Shown: piece after piece, positions 1-9,080 of the stretch
Layout: every line of letters begins with the position of its first letter
Position numbering within the stretch: the stretch's first letter is position 1
From: Agarilytica sp045430305
GTDB lineage: Bacteria > Pseudomonadota > Gammaproteobacteria > Pseudomonadales > Cellvibrionaceae
DNA: 64,000 bases
Assembly: GCA_045430305.1 (NCBI GenBank)
Contig: JAILXW010000003.1
Location: forward strand, 1-64,000
Direction: 5' to 3'
Notes under the pieces: generated by a model
What the model was told of the DNA's origin: nothing
What the model saw: only the letters and a program-made list of their open reading frames with translations
Database searches by the model: none
Program-made: the position numbers and the translations under genes

Positions 1-46
1 CCTGCCGCCAGCGTTCAATCTGAGCCATGATCAAACTCTTCAGTTT
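1..46 (-). rRNA. rrs: 16S ribosomal RNA, 5' end (partial)
   Basis: Read on the minus strand, the first bases of the window give the conserved 5' end of bacterial 16S rRNA: GAAGAGTTTGATCATGGCTC, the universal 27F primer region, followed by a run ending CGCTGGCGGCAGG. The gene runs leftward out of the window, so only about 46 nt are present. The exact mature 5' end is uncertain by a few bases. A gammaproteobacterial rRNA leader and promoter lie just upstream. Confidence 0.95.
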
Positions 47-270
47 AAAAGAGTCCGGACTTGCTAAATGATAAGCAAATCCTAATTTTATGCTCGACTA
101 AACAGTCACTTACTTAAAAAATTACATAAACGTAATGAATTGTTAGGTCACTTGTTTGCCGATAAAGTTTTTGCCCCCTGTAAAACATAGCCATCTTCTT
201 TTAACGGAAGAAAAACTAAACCAGGGAACTGGTCACTCTACCAACCCACAAGCGCCCACACGCATTGCTT

Positions 271-287
271 GATCAACTTGTTAAAGA
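271..287 (-). promoter_or_regulatory. rrn leader boxA-like antitermination element
   Basis: On the minus strand the leader reads GATCTTTAACAAGTTGATC, followed shortly by GTGTGGGCGCTTG. This closely resembles the boxA core TCTTTAACA and the GTGTGGGCACT segment of enterobacterial rRNA leaders, where NusB/NusE (S10) load for antitermination. It sits between the P1 promoter and the 16S gene. nusB is itself encoded at 34414-34863. Confidence 0.75.
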
Positions 288-322
288 TCTTAACCAGAGG
301 CTTGCCCTGATCGAGGAGGCGC

Positions 323-350
323 ATTATACGCATCTACACTTACTTGGCAA
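323..350 (-). promoter_or_regulatory. rRNA operon P1-type promoter
   Basis: On the minus strand there is a -35 TTGCCA (345-350), a 16-nt spacer and a perfect -10 TATAAT (323-328), followed by the GC-rich discriminator GCGCCTCC typical of stringently controlled rRNA promoters. An A/T-rich tract at about 353-380 occupies the UP-element position. The promoter lies only about 66 nt downstream of the tyrS stop codon. Confidence 0.85.
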
Positions 351-361
351 CCGCCATTCCC

Positions 362-407
362 AAAAAAAACGTTTATTTTTCTGCTGCTTCCCTGAAAAGG
401 AGGCAGC
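362..407 (-). terminator. possible tyrS terminator overlapping rrn UP element
   Basis: Immediately downstream of tyrS the minus strand forms an imperfect hairpin, GCTGCCTCC / GGGAAGCAGC with a TTTCA-like loop. A mixed A/T tract ending in eight T residues (the A run at 362-369 on the plus strand) follows. The T run is separated from the stem, so termination is uncertain. The same tract falls in the UP-element window of the rRNA promoter. Confidence 0.4.
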
Positions 408-415
408 GCAGGGGT

Positions 416-1726
416 TTACCGGCTTTCTAGCATCAGCAAATGATGCTTCTTTTTTCCCAGCTTTATCAGAAAGAAGCGATTGTTGCGAGCGCGCTCGACA
501 GCAAAACACTCCGCCGCTTTCATATTATCTTCTGCGCCTTTGGCCTCGCCATTAATGAGCACAGCGTTACGACTTAGAGCATCTTTCACTTCTCGGCCCG
601 CTTTAACCATGCCACATTCGGTCAAAAGGCTCGTTAGCGGCAACTCGAGATCGGCAGACTTAAGCTCGCTTGAAGGCAAACCGTCGAGCGCCAACTGCTG
701 GAAGTCGTTTTCGCTGAGCTCATCGAGCTCACCACTAAACAATGCCGTGGTGATTCGTTTGGCCGCCTCTAAACCATCTTCACCATGAACCAGACGTGTG
801 ACCTCTTCCGCCAGAACTCCTTGCGCTTGCGGACGACCGCCGCCCGCCTTGTCTTCGTCTTCCACTTGCTGAATCTTCTCAACGGAAAGGAAGGTGAAAT
901 AGCGGAGGAATTTGTAGACATCTGCGTCAGCTGTATTCAACCAGAATTGGTAGAAGGCGTATGGCGAGGTCTTGCCTGGGTCTAGCCAGATAGTGCCGTC
1001 TTCCGTTTTACCAAACTTGGTGCCATCTGACTTAGTTACCAATGGAAGCGTCATACCGAATACATGGCCGCCGTGCATGCGACGTGCAAGCTCTACACCA
1101 CCGGTGATATTGCCCCATTGATCAGAACCACCAATTTGTAGCGTGCACTTGTGGCTTTTATAAAGCTCGGCAAAATCGAGCGACTGCAGAATCATATAAG
1201 TGAATTCGGTATAGGAAATACCCGCACCTTCTCGGTCGATGCGCTGCTTAACCGACTCTTTATGAATCATTTGATTCACAGCGAAGTGCTTGCCGACATC
1301 TCGTAAAAAATCGAGCATGCTGAAATCTTTGGTCCAGTCCAGATTGTTTACCACTTCAGCGGCGTTGTCACCGGCTTCAAAATCGATGAAACACGAGACC
1401 TGAGCTCTAAGCTTGTCAGCCCAACCAGCAACGATATCTGGCGTGTTTAGATTGCGCTCTTCAGATTTACCACTTGGATCGCCAATCAAACCCGTAGCCC
1501 CCCCGACCAGCGCCAAGGGTTTATGGCCCGCCTGCTGAAAACGTTTGAGAGTAAGAAGCGGCACCAAACTGCCAATATGGAGGCTATCGGCAGTCGGATC
1601 AAACCCACAATACAAGGTGCGCGAACCCTCGGAGAGATAGCCTTTTAATGCGTCATCACCGGTCATTTGAGCGACCAACCCTCGCGCTTGCAAATCGGCT
1701 AACAGGCCCGTATCCACTGCACTCAT
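416..1726 (-). CDS. tyrS: tyrosyl-tRNA synthetase
   Basis: TyrS charges tRNA-Tyr with tyrosine in the cytoplasm. The 436-residue product has the class I Rossmann signature with an LHIGS version of the HIGH motif, the tyrosine-pocket segment around QIGGSDQWGNI, a KFGKT version of KMSKS, and a C-terminal S4-like RNA-binding domain. I start at the ATG giving MSAVDTG because AAGGGTG lies about 7 nt upstream. A longer in-frame start at 1753 lacks support. The tail after the S4 domain (GKKKHHLLMLESR) extends slightly beyond the usual end. The gene is divergent from the M23 peptidase and lies directly upstream of a 16S rRNA gene, as in Pseudomonas. Confidence 0.97.
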   Translation of the reverse strand: MSAVDTGLLADLQARGLVAQMTGDDALKGYLSEGSRTLYCGFDPTADSLHIGSLVPLLTLKRFQQAGHKPLALVGGATGLIGDPSGKSEERNLNTPDIVAGWADKLRAQVSCFIDFEAGDNAAEVVNNLDWTKDFSMLDFLRDVGKHFAVNQMIHKESVKQRIDREGAGISYTEFTYMILQSLDFAELYKSHKCTLQIGGSDQWGNITGGVELARRMHGGHVFGMTLPLVTKSDGTKFGKTEDGTIWLDPGKTSPYAFYQFWLNTADADVYKFLRYFTFLSVEKIQQVEDEDKAGGGRPQAQGVLAEEVTRLVHGEDGLEAAKRITTALFSGELDELSENDFQQLALDGLPSSELKSADLELPLTSLLTECGMVKAGREVKDALSRNAVLINGEAKGAEDNMKAAECFAVERARNNRFFLIKLGKKKHHLLMLESR

Positions 1727-1908
1727 CGTATATTCACCCTTGGTTTTTAGCACTTAAAAAATGAACCGGCACGATACCGCAATGCTTCATAAAAACAAGA
1801 GTTTATATAAAAGAACAAAGTCCAATAAAATAAGTCTTGCTAGAAACGTGAAATCTCGCCAATTATCTGTTATAAACTTCAGAGTTACGTGTAAAACTTC
1901 AGGCAATC

Positions 1909-3297
1909 TTGAGCATACCCTTGCAAGCAATTGAATCTATTAAAAAAACACTAGGCGCCGCTTTCTCAAAAGGCCCGCTTAGCCACTTCCCAAACGGGCA
2001 TATCATGCTTGTGGCTGGGCTTAGTGTATTACTGGCTGGCTTTACCGCATTGCCGAGCGGCAAAGCGGTAGCCAAGCGACACACGCAAACACTTGAACTG
2101 CCGATCGCTCAAGAACCTACAGAGGCTGTCGAGCTTCATGAGGAACGCGCACCAGAGCTGACACTCAGCAAACACACGGTAAAAGTAAAATCAGGCGATA
2201 ACCTTTCTGTGCTTTTTAAGCGTGCAGGCCTTAATGATTCGCACATGATGAGACTACTCAAAGCGAACAAAGAATCTAAACGCTTGGCCTCGCTTTACCC
2301 AGGCCACACCCTTGAGTTCTACTTGACTCGTGACGGCAAACTACACAGCCTGAACTACATTATTGATCGTCTAAATAGCTTCGAATTCACCAAAAGCGGC
2401 GACACTTACGACTACCAAGAACACAAGCGCGAACCCGATGTGCAAATTGCCCAGGTTTCAGCCTTTATCACGCAGTCACTCTACACAGCGGGAATCGACG
2501 CCCAACTAGATGACAAACTGATTATGGAATTAGCGGATGTTTTTGGATGGGACGTCGACTTCGCACTCGACATTCGCAAAGGCGATCACTTTAAAGTGGT
2601 ATACGAAGAAAAATTCCTCGAAGGTGAAAAAATTGGCAACGGCGCCATTGTTGCGGCTGAGTTCACCAACCAAGGTGAAACATTTCAGGCGGTACGCTAT
2701 GAAAACGCGCGCGGCAATGTGAGCTACTACAGCCCAGAAGGCCACAGCATGCGCAAAGATTTTTTACGCGCCCCAGTGGATTTTCGTCGCATCAGCTCAA
2801 ACTTCAACCCTCGCCGGCTGCACCCCGTACTTAAAACCACACGACCGCATCGCGGTATCGACTACGCAGCAGCTCGCGGCACACCTGTTTGGTCATCGGG
2901 CAACGGTCGTGTAGTCAAAGCAGGTTACAGCAAGGCGAACGGAAATTACGTTGTCATTCAGCATGGCAACAGCGTTCAAACCAAGTACCTTCACCTTCAT
3001 AAGCGTTACGTGAAAAAAGGCCAAAAAGTAAAACAAAAACAAAAAATTGGTACTGTTGGCTCAACCGGTTTAGCGACAGGCCCCCACCTACATTACGAAT
3101 TTCTTATCAACGGCGTGCACCGAAACCCCCGCACAATTATTAACAAACTTCCCAAGGCAAAATCGATCGCAGCAAACGAACTTGCACGCTTTATTAAGAA
3201 AACCCGTACGCAAGTCGCCCTCTTAAATGAACCTGGCTTTCCCAGCTCGACGCGATTCGCGACAGCAGAAGAAAGCAGCAACACCAAAAACCTCTAA
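1909..3297 (+). CDS. M23 family murein endopeptidase, OapA/MepM-like
   Basis: This is a 462-residue envelope peptidase that probably cleaves peptidoglycan cross-links during wall growth. The N-terminus has a basic stretch and one membrane segment (about residues 33-48). A LysM/OapA-like domain follows (VKVKSGDNLSVLFKRAG, about 85-140), and a C-terminal LytM (M23) domain carries HRGIDYA (near 314-320), a conserved HLH and GPHLHYEF (near 390-397), the zinc-site residues. The modelled start is TTG at 1909. An ATG 96 nt further in would still keep the membrane segment, so the start is uncertain. anmK follows 2 nt later, which pairs cell-wall cleavage with anhydro-muropeptide recycling. The same gene pair is known in Pseudomonas. 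Confidence 0.92.
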   Translation: MSIPLQAIESIKKTLGAAFSKGPLSHFPNGHIMLVAGLSVLLAGFTALPSGKAVAKRHTQTLELPIAQEPTEAVELHEERAPELTLSKHTVKVKSGDNLSVLFKRAGLNDSHMMRLLKANKESKRLASLYPGHTLEFYLTRDGKLHSLNYIIDRLNSFEFTKSGDTYDYQEHKREPDVQIAQVSAFITQSLYTAGIDAQLDDKLIMELADVFGWDVDFALDIRKGDHFKVVYEEKFLEGEKIGNGAIVAAEFTNQGETFQAVRYENARGNVSYYSPEGHSMRKDFLRAPVDFRRISSNFNPRRLHPVLKTTRPHRGIDYAAARGTPVWSSGNGRVVKAGYSKANGNYVVIQHGNSVQTKYLHLHKRYVKKGQKVKQKQKIGTVGSTGLATGPHLHYEFLINGVHRNPRTIINKLPKAKSIAANELARFIKKTRTQVALLNEPGFPSSTRFATAEESSNTKNL

Positions 3298-3299
3298 CC

Positions 3300-4424
3300 G
3301 TGAACACAAAGGCCGCGGGCGAACTCTACATCGGACTGATTTCAGGAACGAGCGTGGACGGCATAGACGCAGGCCTTTTTGAGTTTTCGCCCCAAAAAGG
3401 CCAAACAGCCTGCCGACAAATCGAAACATTACAGTTTGATTACCCCGAAAAAGTGCGCAAAGAAATTCTTGCACTTAGCCAACCAGGCGAGAATGAGATT
3501 GAGCGCTTAGGCATCGCCGACCATCAACTCGGTCAACTTTTTGCCGATGCGGCTCTAGCACTTATAAAAAAAGCAAAGCTTTCTATTTCAAACATAACGG
3601 CCATCGGCAGCCACGGCCAAACCATTCGCCACCGCGCGAATATAGATGCGCCTTTTACTCTGCAAATTGGCGATGCTAACCGCATCGCCCATAAAACAGG
3701 CATTACCACCGTTGCTGATCTGAGGCGAAAAGACATGGCCGCCGGAGGGCAAGGCGCGCCGCTCGCCCCGGCATTTCATCAAGCCGTCTTTGGCGAAAAA
3801 AACAAAAAGCGCTGCGTCATTAATATTGGCGGCATGACGAACATTTCTGTTCTGGCAGAAAACCCCGACAATGTGATTGGTTACGATACTGGCCCGGGCA
3901 ATGTGCTCATGGATTCCTGGGCGCAGGCACTACTGAACGAACCTTACGATGCCAACGGTGACTGGGCCGCTTCCGGCAACAGCAACGAAAGCCTGCTTAA
4001 GATCTTTCTCGAACATCCATACCTCACACTGCCCTTCCCTAAATCCACTGGGCGAGAAGAATTCAATCGGTTTTGGCTCATGAAAGCGCTAGCTGGAAGA
4101 GCCATGCACCCGGACGACGTACAAGCGACACTCTGTGAATTTACCGCCTGTACCATTGCCGATGCCGTTGAGCAGCACCACTGCGACGAAGTCTATTTAT
4201 CGGGCGGCGGCGTACGCAACCGCACACTAATGACCGCACTGAAAGAGAAGCTTTCAAATAAAACCCTTGGCACCACCGAACAACTAGGCATTCACCCCGA
4301 TTGGGTAGAGGCCGGCCTATGCGCTTGGCTGGCCAAGCAACGCCTAAATAATGTACCCGTTCAAATTGCCAAAGTGACCGGCGCTAGTGAAGCCACCACA
4401 CTCGGGGCTGTTTATTTACCTTAG
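3300..4424 (+). CDS. anmK: anhydro-N-acetylmuramic acid kinase
   Basis: AnmK phosphorylates and opens 1,6-anhydro-MurNAc released by lytic transglycosylases, feeding peptidoglycan recycling in the cytoplasm. The 374-residue protein shows the family landmarks: GLISGTSVDGIDAG at the N-terminus, GSHGQTIRH, INIGGMTNIS, and GYDTGPGNVLMDSW, with a C-terminal LSGGGVRN phosphate-binding segment. Length fits the family (about 370). The start is GTG, 2 nt after the M23 stop, so the two genes are very likely co-transcribed. It is convergent with rsmI, 28 nt away. Confidence 0.96.
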   Translation: MNTKAAGELYIGLISGTSVDGIDAGLFEFSPQKGQTACRQIETLQFDYPEKVRKEILALSQPGENEIERLGIADHQLGQLFADAALALIKKAKLSISNITAIGSHGQTIRHRANIDAPFTLQIGDANRIAHKTGITTVADLRRKDMAAGGQGAPLAPAFHQAVFGEKNKKRCVINIGGMTNISVLAENPDNVIGYDTGPGNVLMDSWAQALLNEPYDANGDWAASGNSNESLLKIFLEHPYLTLPFPKSTGREEFNRFWLMKALAGRAMHPDDVQATLCEFTACTIADAVEQHHCDEVYLSGGGVRNRTLMTALKEKLSNKTLGTTEQLGIHPDWVEAGLCAWLAKQRLNNVPVQIAKVTGASEATTLGAVYLP

Positions 4425-4451
4425 GGCAGCCTGCCCAACCAGCTTTGCCCC

Positions 4452-5294
4452 CTAGCCCTTTTGATCCAATGCCCACTGGTAAAGTTTGTTTTTCTTTTCA
4501 CCTGTAATTTTTGCTGCCAAAGCCGAAGCCTGCTTTAAGGGAAGCTCGCCTAAAAGCAAACTCAACACCCGCTCAGACTCAGCATCCAAACCTTCAGATT
4601 TTTCCAGTACGGCGCCGTGCACCAATACCACAAACTCGCCTTTCTTCTGATTGGCATCCTCTTGCAGTTGCTTTAGCAGATCCTCTAGCGGAGCATGTAA
4701 AAAGGTCTCGAAGGTTTTTGTTAATTCCCGCGCAATGACCGCCATGCGATCGGCACCAAAGGCTTTCACCATGTCTACCAAAGAATCTTCAATGCGATGC
4801 GTAGACTCATAAAAAATTAAGGTGCGCTCATCTGCCGCCAAAGATTCATAAACGCGTAAGCGCGCCTGAGATTTAGCGGGAGGGAACCCTTCAAAACTAA
4901 AACGATCAGAAGGTAAGCCAGAAGCACATAATGCAGCCACAAGCGCACACGCACCCGGAATGGGTACAACGCTAAAGCCCTCGCGACGCACTTCTGATAC
5001 CAAGCGATAGCCGGGGTCAGAAATAAGTGGCGTTCCGGCATCAGAAATCAGGGCCACACTGTCACCACCTTTTAAAAGCCCGAGAATACGATTCAGTTGT
5101 GCGTCGCCGCCATGATCATGGTACGAGATTAAGGGGGTGTTTATGCCGTGATGGGAAAGTAGCTTGCCGCTGTGGCGCGTGTCTTCGGCAGCAATATGCT
5201 GCACCTGCTTGAGCGTATCGATTGCACGAATACTCATATCGGCAAGATTACCCAACGGCGTCGGGACGATATATAGGGCGGATTGGCTTGTCAT
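4452..5294 (-). CDS. rsmI: 16S rRNA 2'-O-ribose C1402 methyltransferase
   Basis: RsmI uses SAM to methylate the 2'-O of C1402 in the decoding centre of 16S rRNA. The 280-residue product begins MTSQSALYIVPTPLGNLADM, the conserved opening of the family. It continues with AEDTRHS, a GTPLISDPG loop and the IFYESTHRI segment of the tetrapyrrole-methylase fold. An open frame continues upstream to 5456, but the added 54 residues are unrelated to RsmI, so I use the ATG at 5294. It is divergent from lpoA, as in E. coli, with the shared promoter region in the 160-nt gap. Confidence 0.95.
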   Translation of the reverse strand: MTSQSALYIVPTPLGNLADMSIRAIDTLKQVQHIAAEDTRHSGKLLSHHGINTPLISYHDHGGDAQLNRILGLLKGGDSVALISDAGTPLISDPGYRLVSEVRREGFSVVPIPGACALVAALCASGLPSDRFSFEGFPPAKSQARLRVYESLAADERTLIFYESTHRIEDSLVDMVKAFGADRMAVIARELTKTFETFLHAPLEDLLKQLQEDANQKKGEFVVLVHGAVLEKSEGLDAESERVLSLLLGELPLKQASALAAKITGEKKNKLYQWALDQKG

Positions 5295-5454
5295 TTGGTA
5301 TATTGCCGAACTGATTTTTAAGAGCAGATTTATACTTGCGAGACCGCCAGCAATACAAACCACACGAAAATAGCGTGAGTACCTGTAAGCGTCACTTAAA
5401 CGTATAAAACTATAAAGAATATTTGTAAGCACCACCATTCTAACGCATAAGCAC

Positions 5455-7338
5455 ATGACCAGCTGGATGAAAGCGAAGCGCTACCTAATTGCGACCTATT
5501 TACTGACCCTCAGCCTTACTATTCTACAGGGCTGCGGCAGCACTGCCGTTAAATCAGATAAGGCCTACGACACAGAAAGCGAGATTACTATTTCGCTGGA
5601 AGAAATCACTGAGCGCCTCGATTATGCCGACCAACAAGATCTCGCAATACGCTCACGTATTTACCTGGATATTACCCAAGCCCTACTCAATGCCGATGAA
5701 ATTGATTGGGCACGCAACACGCTTGAACAACTCTCACCTCTGAATGTGCCAGACACACACTTTATTCGCTTCGCCGTTGTTTCTGCTGCGCTGGCCCACG
5801 CCCAAGGGCGACCCTTCAGAGCAAAAGCTTTTTTGTGGGACGAAAGACTCGAAAGCGTATTTGACACGTCTGCACAAGAAGACGTAATAAAACTTTATGA
5901 AATGCGCGCGCGCTTGCTTTTCGCGCTTGCGGAGTTTAGAGCCAGCATCGAAGTGCGACTCGCCATGCACGATTTGCTCAATCAAAATATTGAAGCGAGC
6001 GAAGAAAATCAAAATGCGTTGTGGCTAACCTTAATGGAATTGCCACTAGACGACCTCAAACTCGAAAGCCAACTGCAAAGCTCCATGCTAGCACGCGGCT
6101 GGTATACGCTGGCCACACTAAGCAAAAACAACCAAACCAATTTGAAACAACAAATCGCCGAAGTAGAAAACTGGATGTTTCGCTGGCCAGAACACCCGGC
6201 AAGCATGCAGTTGCCCGCTGACCTACAACTGTTAAAACAATTACATCAAGACCGCCCACATAACATCGCCATTATGCTGCCTTTTAGTGGGCGTTTTTCC
6301 GCTGCAGCCAACGCCATACGCGACGGCATAATGGCCGCATATTATGAAGCCTCTCTTCATGAAGACTCATTACCCGACCTACGTATTTATGACACTTCAG
6401 AAAAAAACATTCACGAAGTATTCGACAACGCCGTATTAAACGGTGCGCAATTGATTATCGGCCCTCTGGAACAAAATAAAATCATCGAACTGTCGAAGCG
6501 TCCCGAATTACCCGTTCCGGTGCTTGCACTGAACCGTATTGAAACTGAACATGAAACACCCTTTGGGTTGTTTCAATTTGGCTTATCGCTGGAAGACGAA
6601 GTGCAACAAATTGCCGAACGCGCGTGGAACGACGGCAAACGTCGCGCAATGATTCTTGCCCCCGCCACAAACAATGGCGATCGCGCAGTCAACACATTTT
6701 ATGAAAGCTGGCTAAACCTCGGCGGCGAAATTACTGACGACTACCGCTACAAAGATCAAGCCGCATATTCGAACCTCATCAAAAATGCTTTAAAAATTCA
6801 AGAAAGCGAAAAACGCCGTCGCGACTTACGTTATTTAATCGGCAGCAACATTGAGTTTGAACCGCGCCGACGAAAAGATATCGACGTCATTTTCTTTTAC
6901 GGCCATGGCAACGTCGCCCGACAATTAAAACCCATTTTAGCGTTTCATTATGCTGGCGACATTCCCGTCTACGCTGCGCGCAATGTGTATAACGGCAGCG
7001 TCAACACAAAACGCGACCGCGACCTGAACGATATTCGCTTTACAACACTGCCTTGGTTTTTCGACAACACCACGCCAGAAAAGCGTGCAATATTGAACAA
7101 CATACCCAGCAGCAACTACCAATTTCTATACGCCTTGGGTGTCGATGCTTTTCATATTCACCCACGCTTGCGCCAACTGCTTGAGGTAAAACAAGCAAAA
7201 TACTATGGCACGACGGGCACATTGCAACTCGACGACAAACAACGCATTCGTCGCGAACAAGTGTGGGCAAAATTTAAAAATGGTCGAGCGTTGCCCATGA
7301 CAACATTCACCAACGAAGATGATCTTCAGAACAAATAA
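5455..7338 (+). CDS. lpoA: penicillin-binding protein activator LpoA
   Basis: LpoA is an outer-membrane lipoprotein that reaches through the periplasm to stimulate PBP1A. The 627-residue protein starts with a signal peptide ending in the lipobox LQGC (Cys near 27). A TPR-like helical N-terminal half follows. From about residue 265 comes a periplasmic-binding-protein-like domain (HNIAIMLPFSGRFSAAANAI, later LIIGPLEQNKI). Length matches gammaproteobacterial LpoA. It overlaps yraN by 20 nt, and the order lpoA-yraN-diaA-dolP is the classical one. The second Met (5467) is an alternative start. Confidence 0.93.
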   Translation: MTSWMKAKRYLIATYLLTLSLTILQGCGSTAVKSDKAYDTESEITISLEEITERLDYADQQDLAIRSRIYLDITQALLNADEIDWARNTLEQLSPLNVPDTHFIRFAVVSAALAHAQGRPFRAKAFLWDERLESVFDTSAQEDVIKLYEMRARLLFALAEFRASIEVRLAMHDLLNQNIEASEENQNALWLTLMELPLDDLKLESQLQSSMLARGWYTLATLSKNNQTNLKQQIAEVENWMFRWPEHPASMQLPADLQLLKQLHQDRPHNIAIMLPFSGRFSAAANAIRDGIMAAYYEASLHEDSLPDLRIYDTSEKNIHEVFDNAVLNGAQLIIGPLEQNKIIELSKRPELPVPVLALNRIETEHETPFGLFQFGLSLEDEVQQIAERAWNDGKRRAMILAPATNNGDRAVNTFYESWLNLGGEITDDYRYKDQAAYSNLIKNALKIQESEKRRRDLRYLIGSNIEFEPRRRKDIDVIFFYGHGNVARQLKPILAFHYAGDIPVYAARNVYNGSVNTKRDRDLNDIRFTTLPWFFDNTTPEKRAILNNIPSSNYQFLYALGVDAFHIHPRLRQLLEVKQAKYYGTTGTLQLDDKQRIRREQVWAKFKNGRALPMTTFTNEDDLQNK

Positions 7339-7681
7339 AAACAAAATAAAATCCAGCGGCGAACAGGCCGAAGACCTAGCGCTGGAATACTTAGAGCAAA
7401 ACAAACTTCGCACGCTTACTAGAAATTATCGGTGTAAGCTTGGCGAAATCGACCTCATCATGAAAGATGCCGAGACCTTAGTGTTCGTTGAAGTACGCTA
7501 TCGCAAAAACGATCATTTTGGCTCCGCACTAGATTCGGTTGACAATAGAAAACAAAACAAGGTTTTAAAAGCCGCTCAGTGCTATATGTCTGAAAACAAG
7601 ACATCACCTGAGCAAGCGATACGTTTCGATGTGATCGGGATCACCGGCTCCGAAACCCAATGGATAAAAAACGCGTTCTAG
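7319..7681 (+). CDS. yraN: YraN family protein (UPF0102, predicted endonuclease-like)
   Basis: This is a 120-residue member of UPF0102, a family with a restriction-endonuclease-like fold but no firmly established role. Landmarks are GEQAEDLALEYLEQNKL at the N-terminus, the NYRCKLGEIDLIM block and VFVEVRYRKND. The E-IDL / EVR residues correspond to the PD-(D/E)XK-like core. It starts inside the end of lpoA (20-nt overlap) and is followed 9 nt later by diaA, so translational coupling is likely. The short C-terminus (ending KNAF) is usual for the family. Confidence 0.9.
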   Translation: MIFRTNKNKIKSSGEQAEDLALEYLEQNKLRTLTRNYRCKLGEIDLIMKDAETLVFVEVRYRKNDHFGSALDSVDNRKQNKVLKAAQCYMSENKTSPEQAIRFDVIGITGSETQWIKNAF

Positions 7682-7690
7682 TTCGTTATT

Positions 7691-8275
7691 ATGATGCAGA
7701 GAGTTTATAAGCTATTCCAACAAAGCGTTGAAGCCAAAATGGCCGTCGGCGAAGAGCTGGCCCAACCTATTGTTTCCGCAAGCCAAAAGCTGGTGGAATG
7801 CCTGCTAAACGAAAGAAAAATTTTGATGTGTGGCAACGGTGCATCTGCAGCCATCGCACAAGTGTTTTCTTCCTGCTTGCTCGACCGCTATGAAAAAGAG
7901 CGGCCAGGCCTGCCCGCCCTCTGGCTCGGCAGCAACATTGCAACTTATACCGCCATCGCAGCAGATTCTGCCTACGGCGATGTGTTTGCCAAACCCATTC
8001 GTGCACTGGGCCAAGAAGGGGATGTGCTTGTATTAATCAGCTCCAGCGGCAACGCCAACAATTTAATTCAAGCTGCTACAGCCGCACACGATCGCAATAT
8101 TTCAGTAATCGCTATTACAGGGCGAGACGGCGGCGACGTTTCCACTATGCTTGACAGTAACGATATAGAAATTTGTGCCTCAGTAAATTCGCGCGGGCGA
8201 ATCCATGAAATTCACCTGCTAACTGTATTTTGTCTTTGCGATTTAATTGATCAACAACTATTCGGGATTGAATAA
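7691..8275 (+). CDS. diaA: DnaA initiator-associating protein DiaA (SIS domain)
   Basis: DiaA is a homotetrameric SIS-domain protein that binds DnaA and promotes its assembly at the origin. The 194-residue sequence has the SIS phosphosugar-binding loop (CGNGASAAIAQ), the SSSGNANN loop and a C-terminal HEIHLLTVFCLCDLIDQQLF helix. It resembles GmhA, but the cluster (between yraN and dolP) identifies it as DiaA. The stop codon overlaps the next start (TAATG at 8273-8277). Confidence 0.92.
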   Translation: MMQRVYKLFQQSVEAKMAVGEELAQPIVSASQKLVECLLNERKILMCGNGASAAIAQVFSSCLLDRYEKERPGLPALWLGSNIATYTAIAADSAYGDVFAKPIRALGQEGDVLVLISSSGNANNLIQAATAAHDRNISVIAITGRDGGDVSTMLDSNDIEICASVNSRGRIHEIHLLTVFCLCDLIDQQLFGIE

Positions 8276-8853
8276 TGATGACGCGTATATTTCAAGTAAC
8301 ATTAATTCTGCTTATCGTGAATTGGGTCAGCGGCTGCTCCACCGTGGTCGAAGCCACTACTGACGAACCCATACAAGTTGACCCGGGCAAACGCAGTTTT
8401 GGTGAATACATTGACGACAATCGACTTGAAACAATTATTAAAGTAAATATCAAAAAAGCCTCGCCAAAACTCAAAAAAGCGCATGTAAACGTACACTCCT
8501 ACAACGGTGTTATCCTTTTAACTGGCGAAGTATTTACCCACGACCTTAGAACGCTCGCCGGAGACACCGCACGCCAAGTAAACAAAGTACGGCAAGTAAA
8601 CAACGAACTCACGGTTGGCCCCAAAACAGGGTTTTTGTCGCGCGCAAATGACTCATGGATTGAAACTCGTATTAACAGCAAACTGCTCTTTCACACCGAC
8701 ATTGAGTCTCGCCGTGTAGACGTCATCGTGGAAGACAACGTGGTCTACCTTATGGGTAAGCTAACCCGCGCTCAGCTTGACAGAATCACCGACGTTGTAC
8801 GCACTACCAAAGGCGTAAAGAAAGTCATTCGCGCCGTCGAATACCTCGACTAG
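8275..8853 (+). CDS. dolP: dual BON-domain outer-membrane lipoprotein DolP (YraP)
   Basis: DolP is an outer-membrane lipoprotein with two BON phospholipid-binding domains that supports envelope integrity at the division site. The 192-residue product has a signal peptide ending in VSGC. BON1 covers about residues 45-115 (VNVHSYNGVILLTGEV) and BON2 about 120-190 (VDVIVEDNVVYLMGKL). It begins in the diaA stop codon and ends the rsmI-side cluster. Two ATGs (8275 and 8278) lie back to back and either may be used. Confidence 0.93.
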   Translation: MMTRIFQVTLILLIVNWVSGCSTVVEATTDEPIQVDPGKRSFGEYIDDNRLETIIKVNIKKASPKLKKAHVNVHSYNGVILLTGEVFTHDLRTLAGDTARQVNKVRQVNNELTVGPKTGFLSRANDSWIETRINSKLLFHTDIESRRVDVIVEDNVVYLMGKLTRAQLDRITDVVRTTKGVKKVIRAVEYLD

Positions 8854-9080
8854 ATCCACATCAAATCTTGCCGCTAGCGGCGCCGTCCAGCATGGGCGGC
8901 TTCGCTGCTTTGCGGTATACTTCCGCCCCACAGCAGAACTAGCATAACTTTGCACCCAAGTAGTGCAAAACTCCTGAGCCCCCACATACCGATGCCGCCG
9001 CTTTTCTTGGCCAACGCACACGTGCCGGGGCTAACTGTTTGATTTATTTAAATATTTTTGATTTATAGACCGGAGACACC

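Noticed and set aside
265..555. Plus-strand frame opposite the rRNA promoter and tyrS end
   Set aside because: It runs antisense to a strong promoter and the conserved tyrS coding end.
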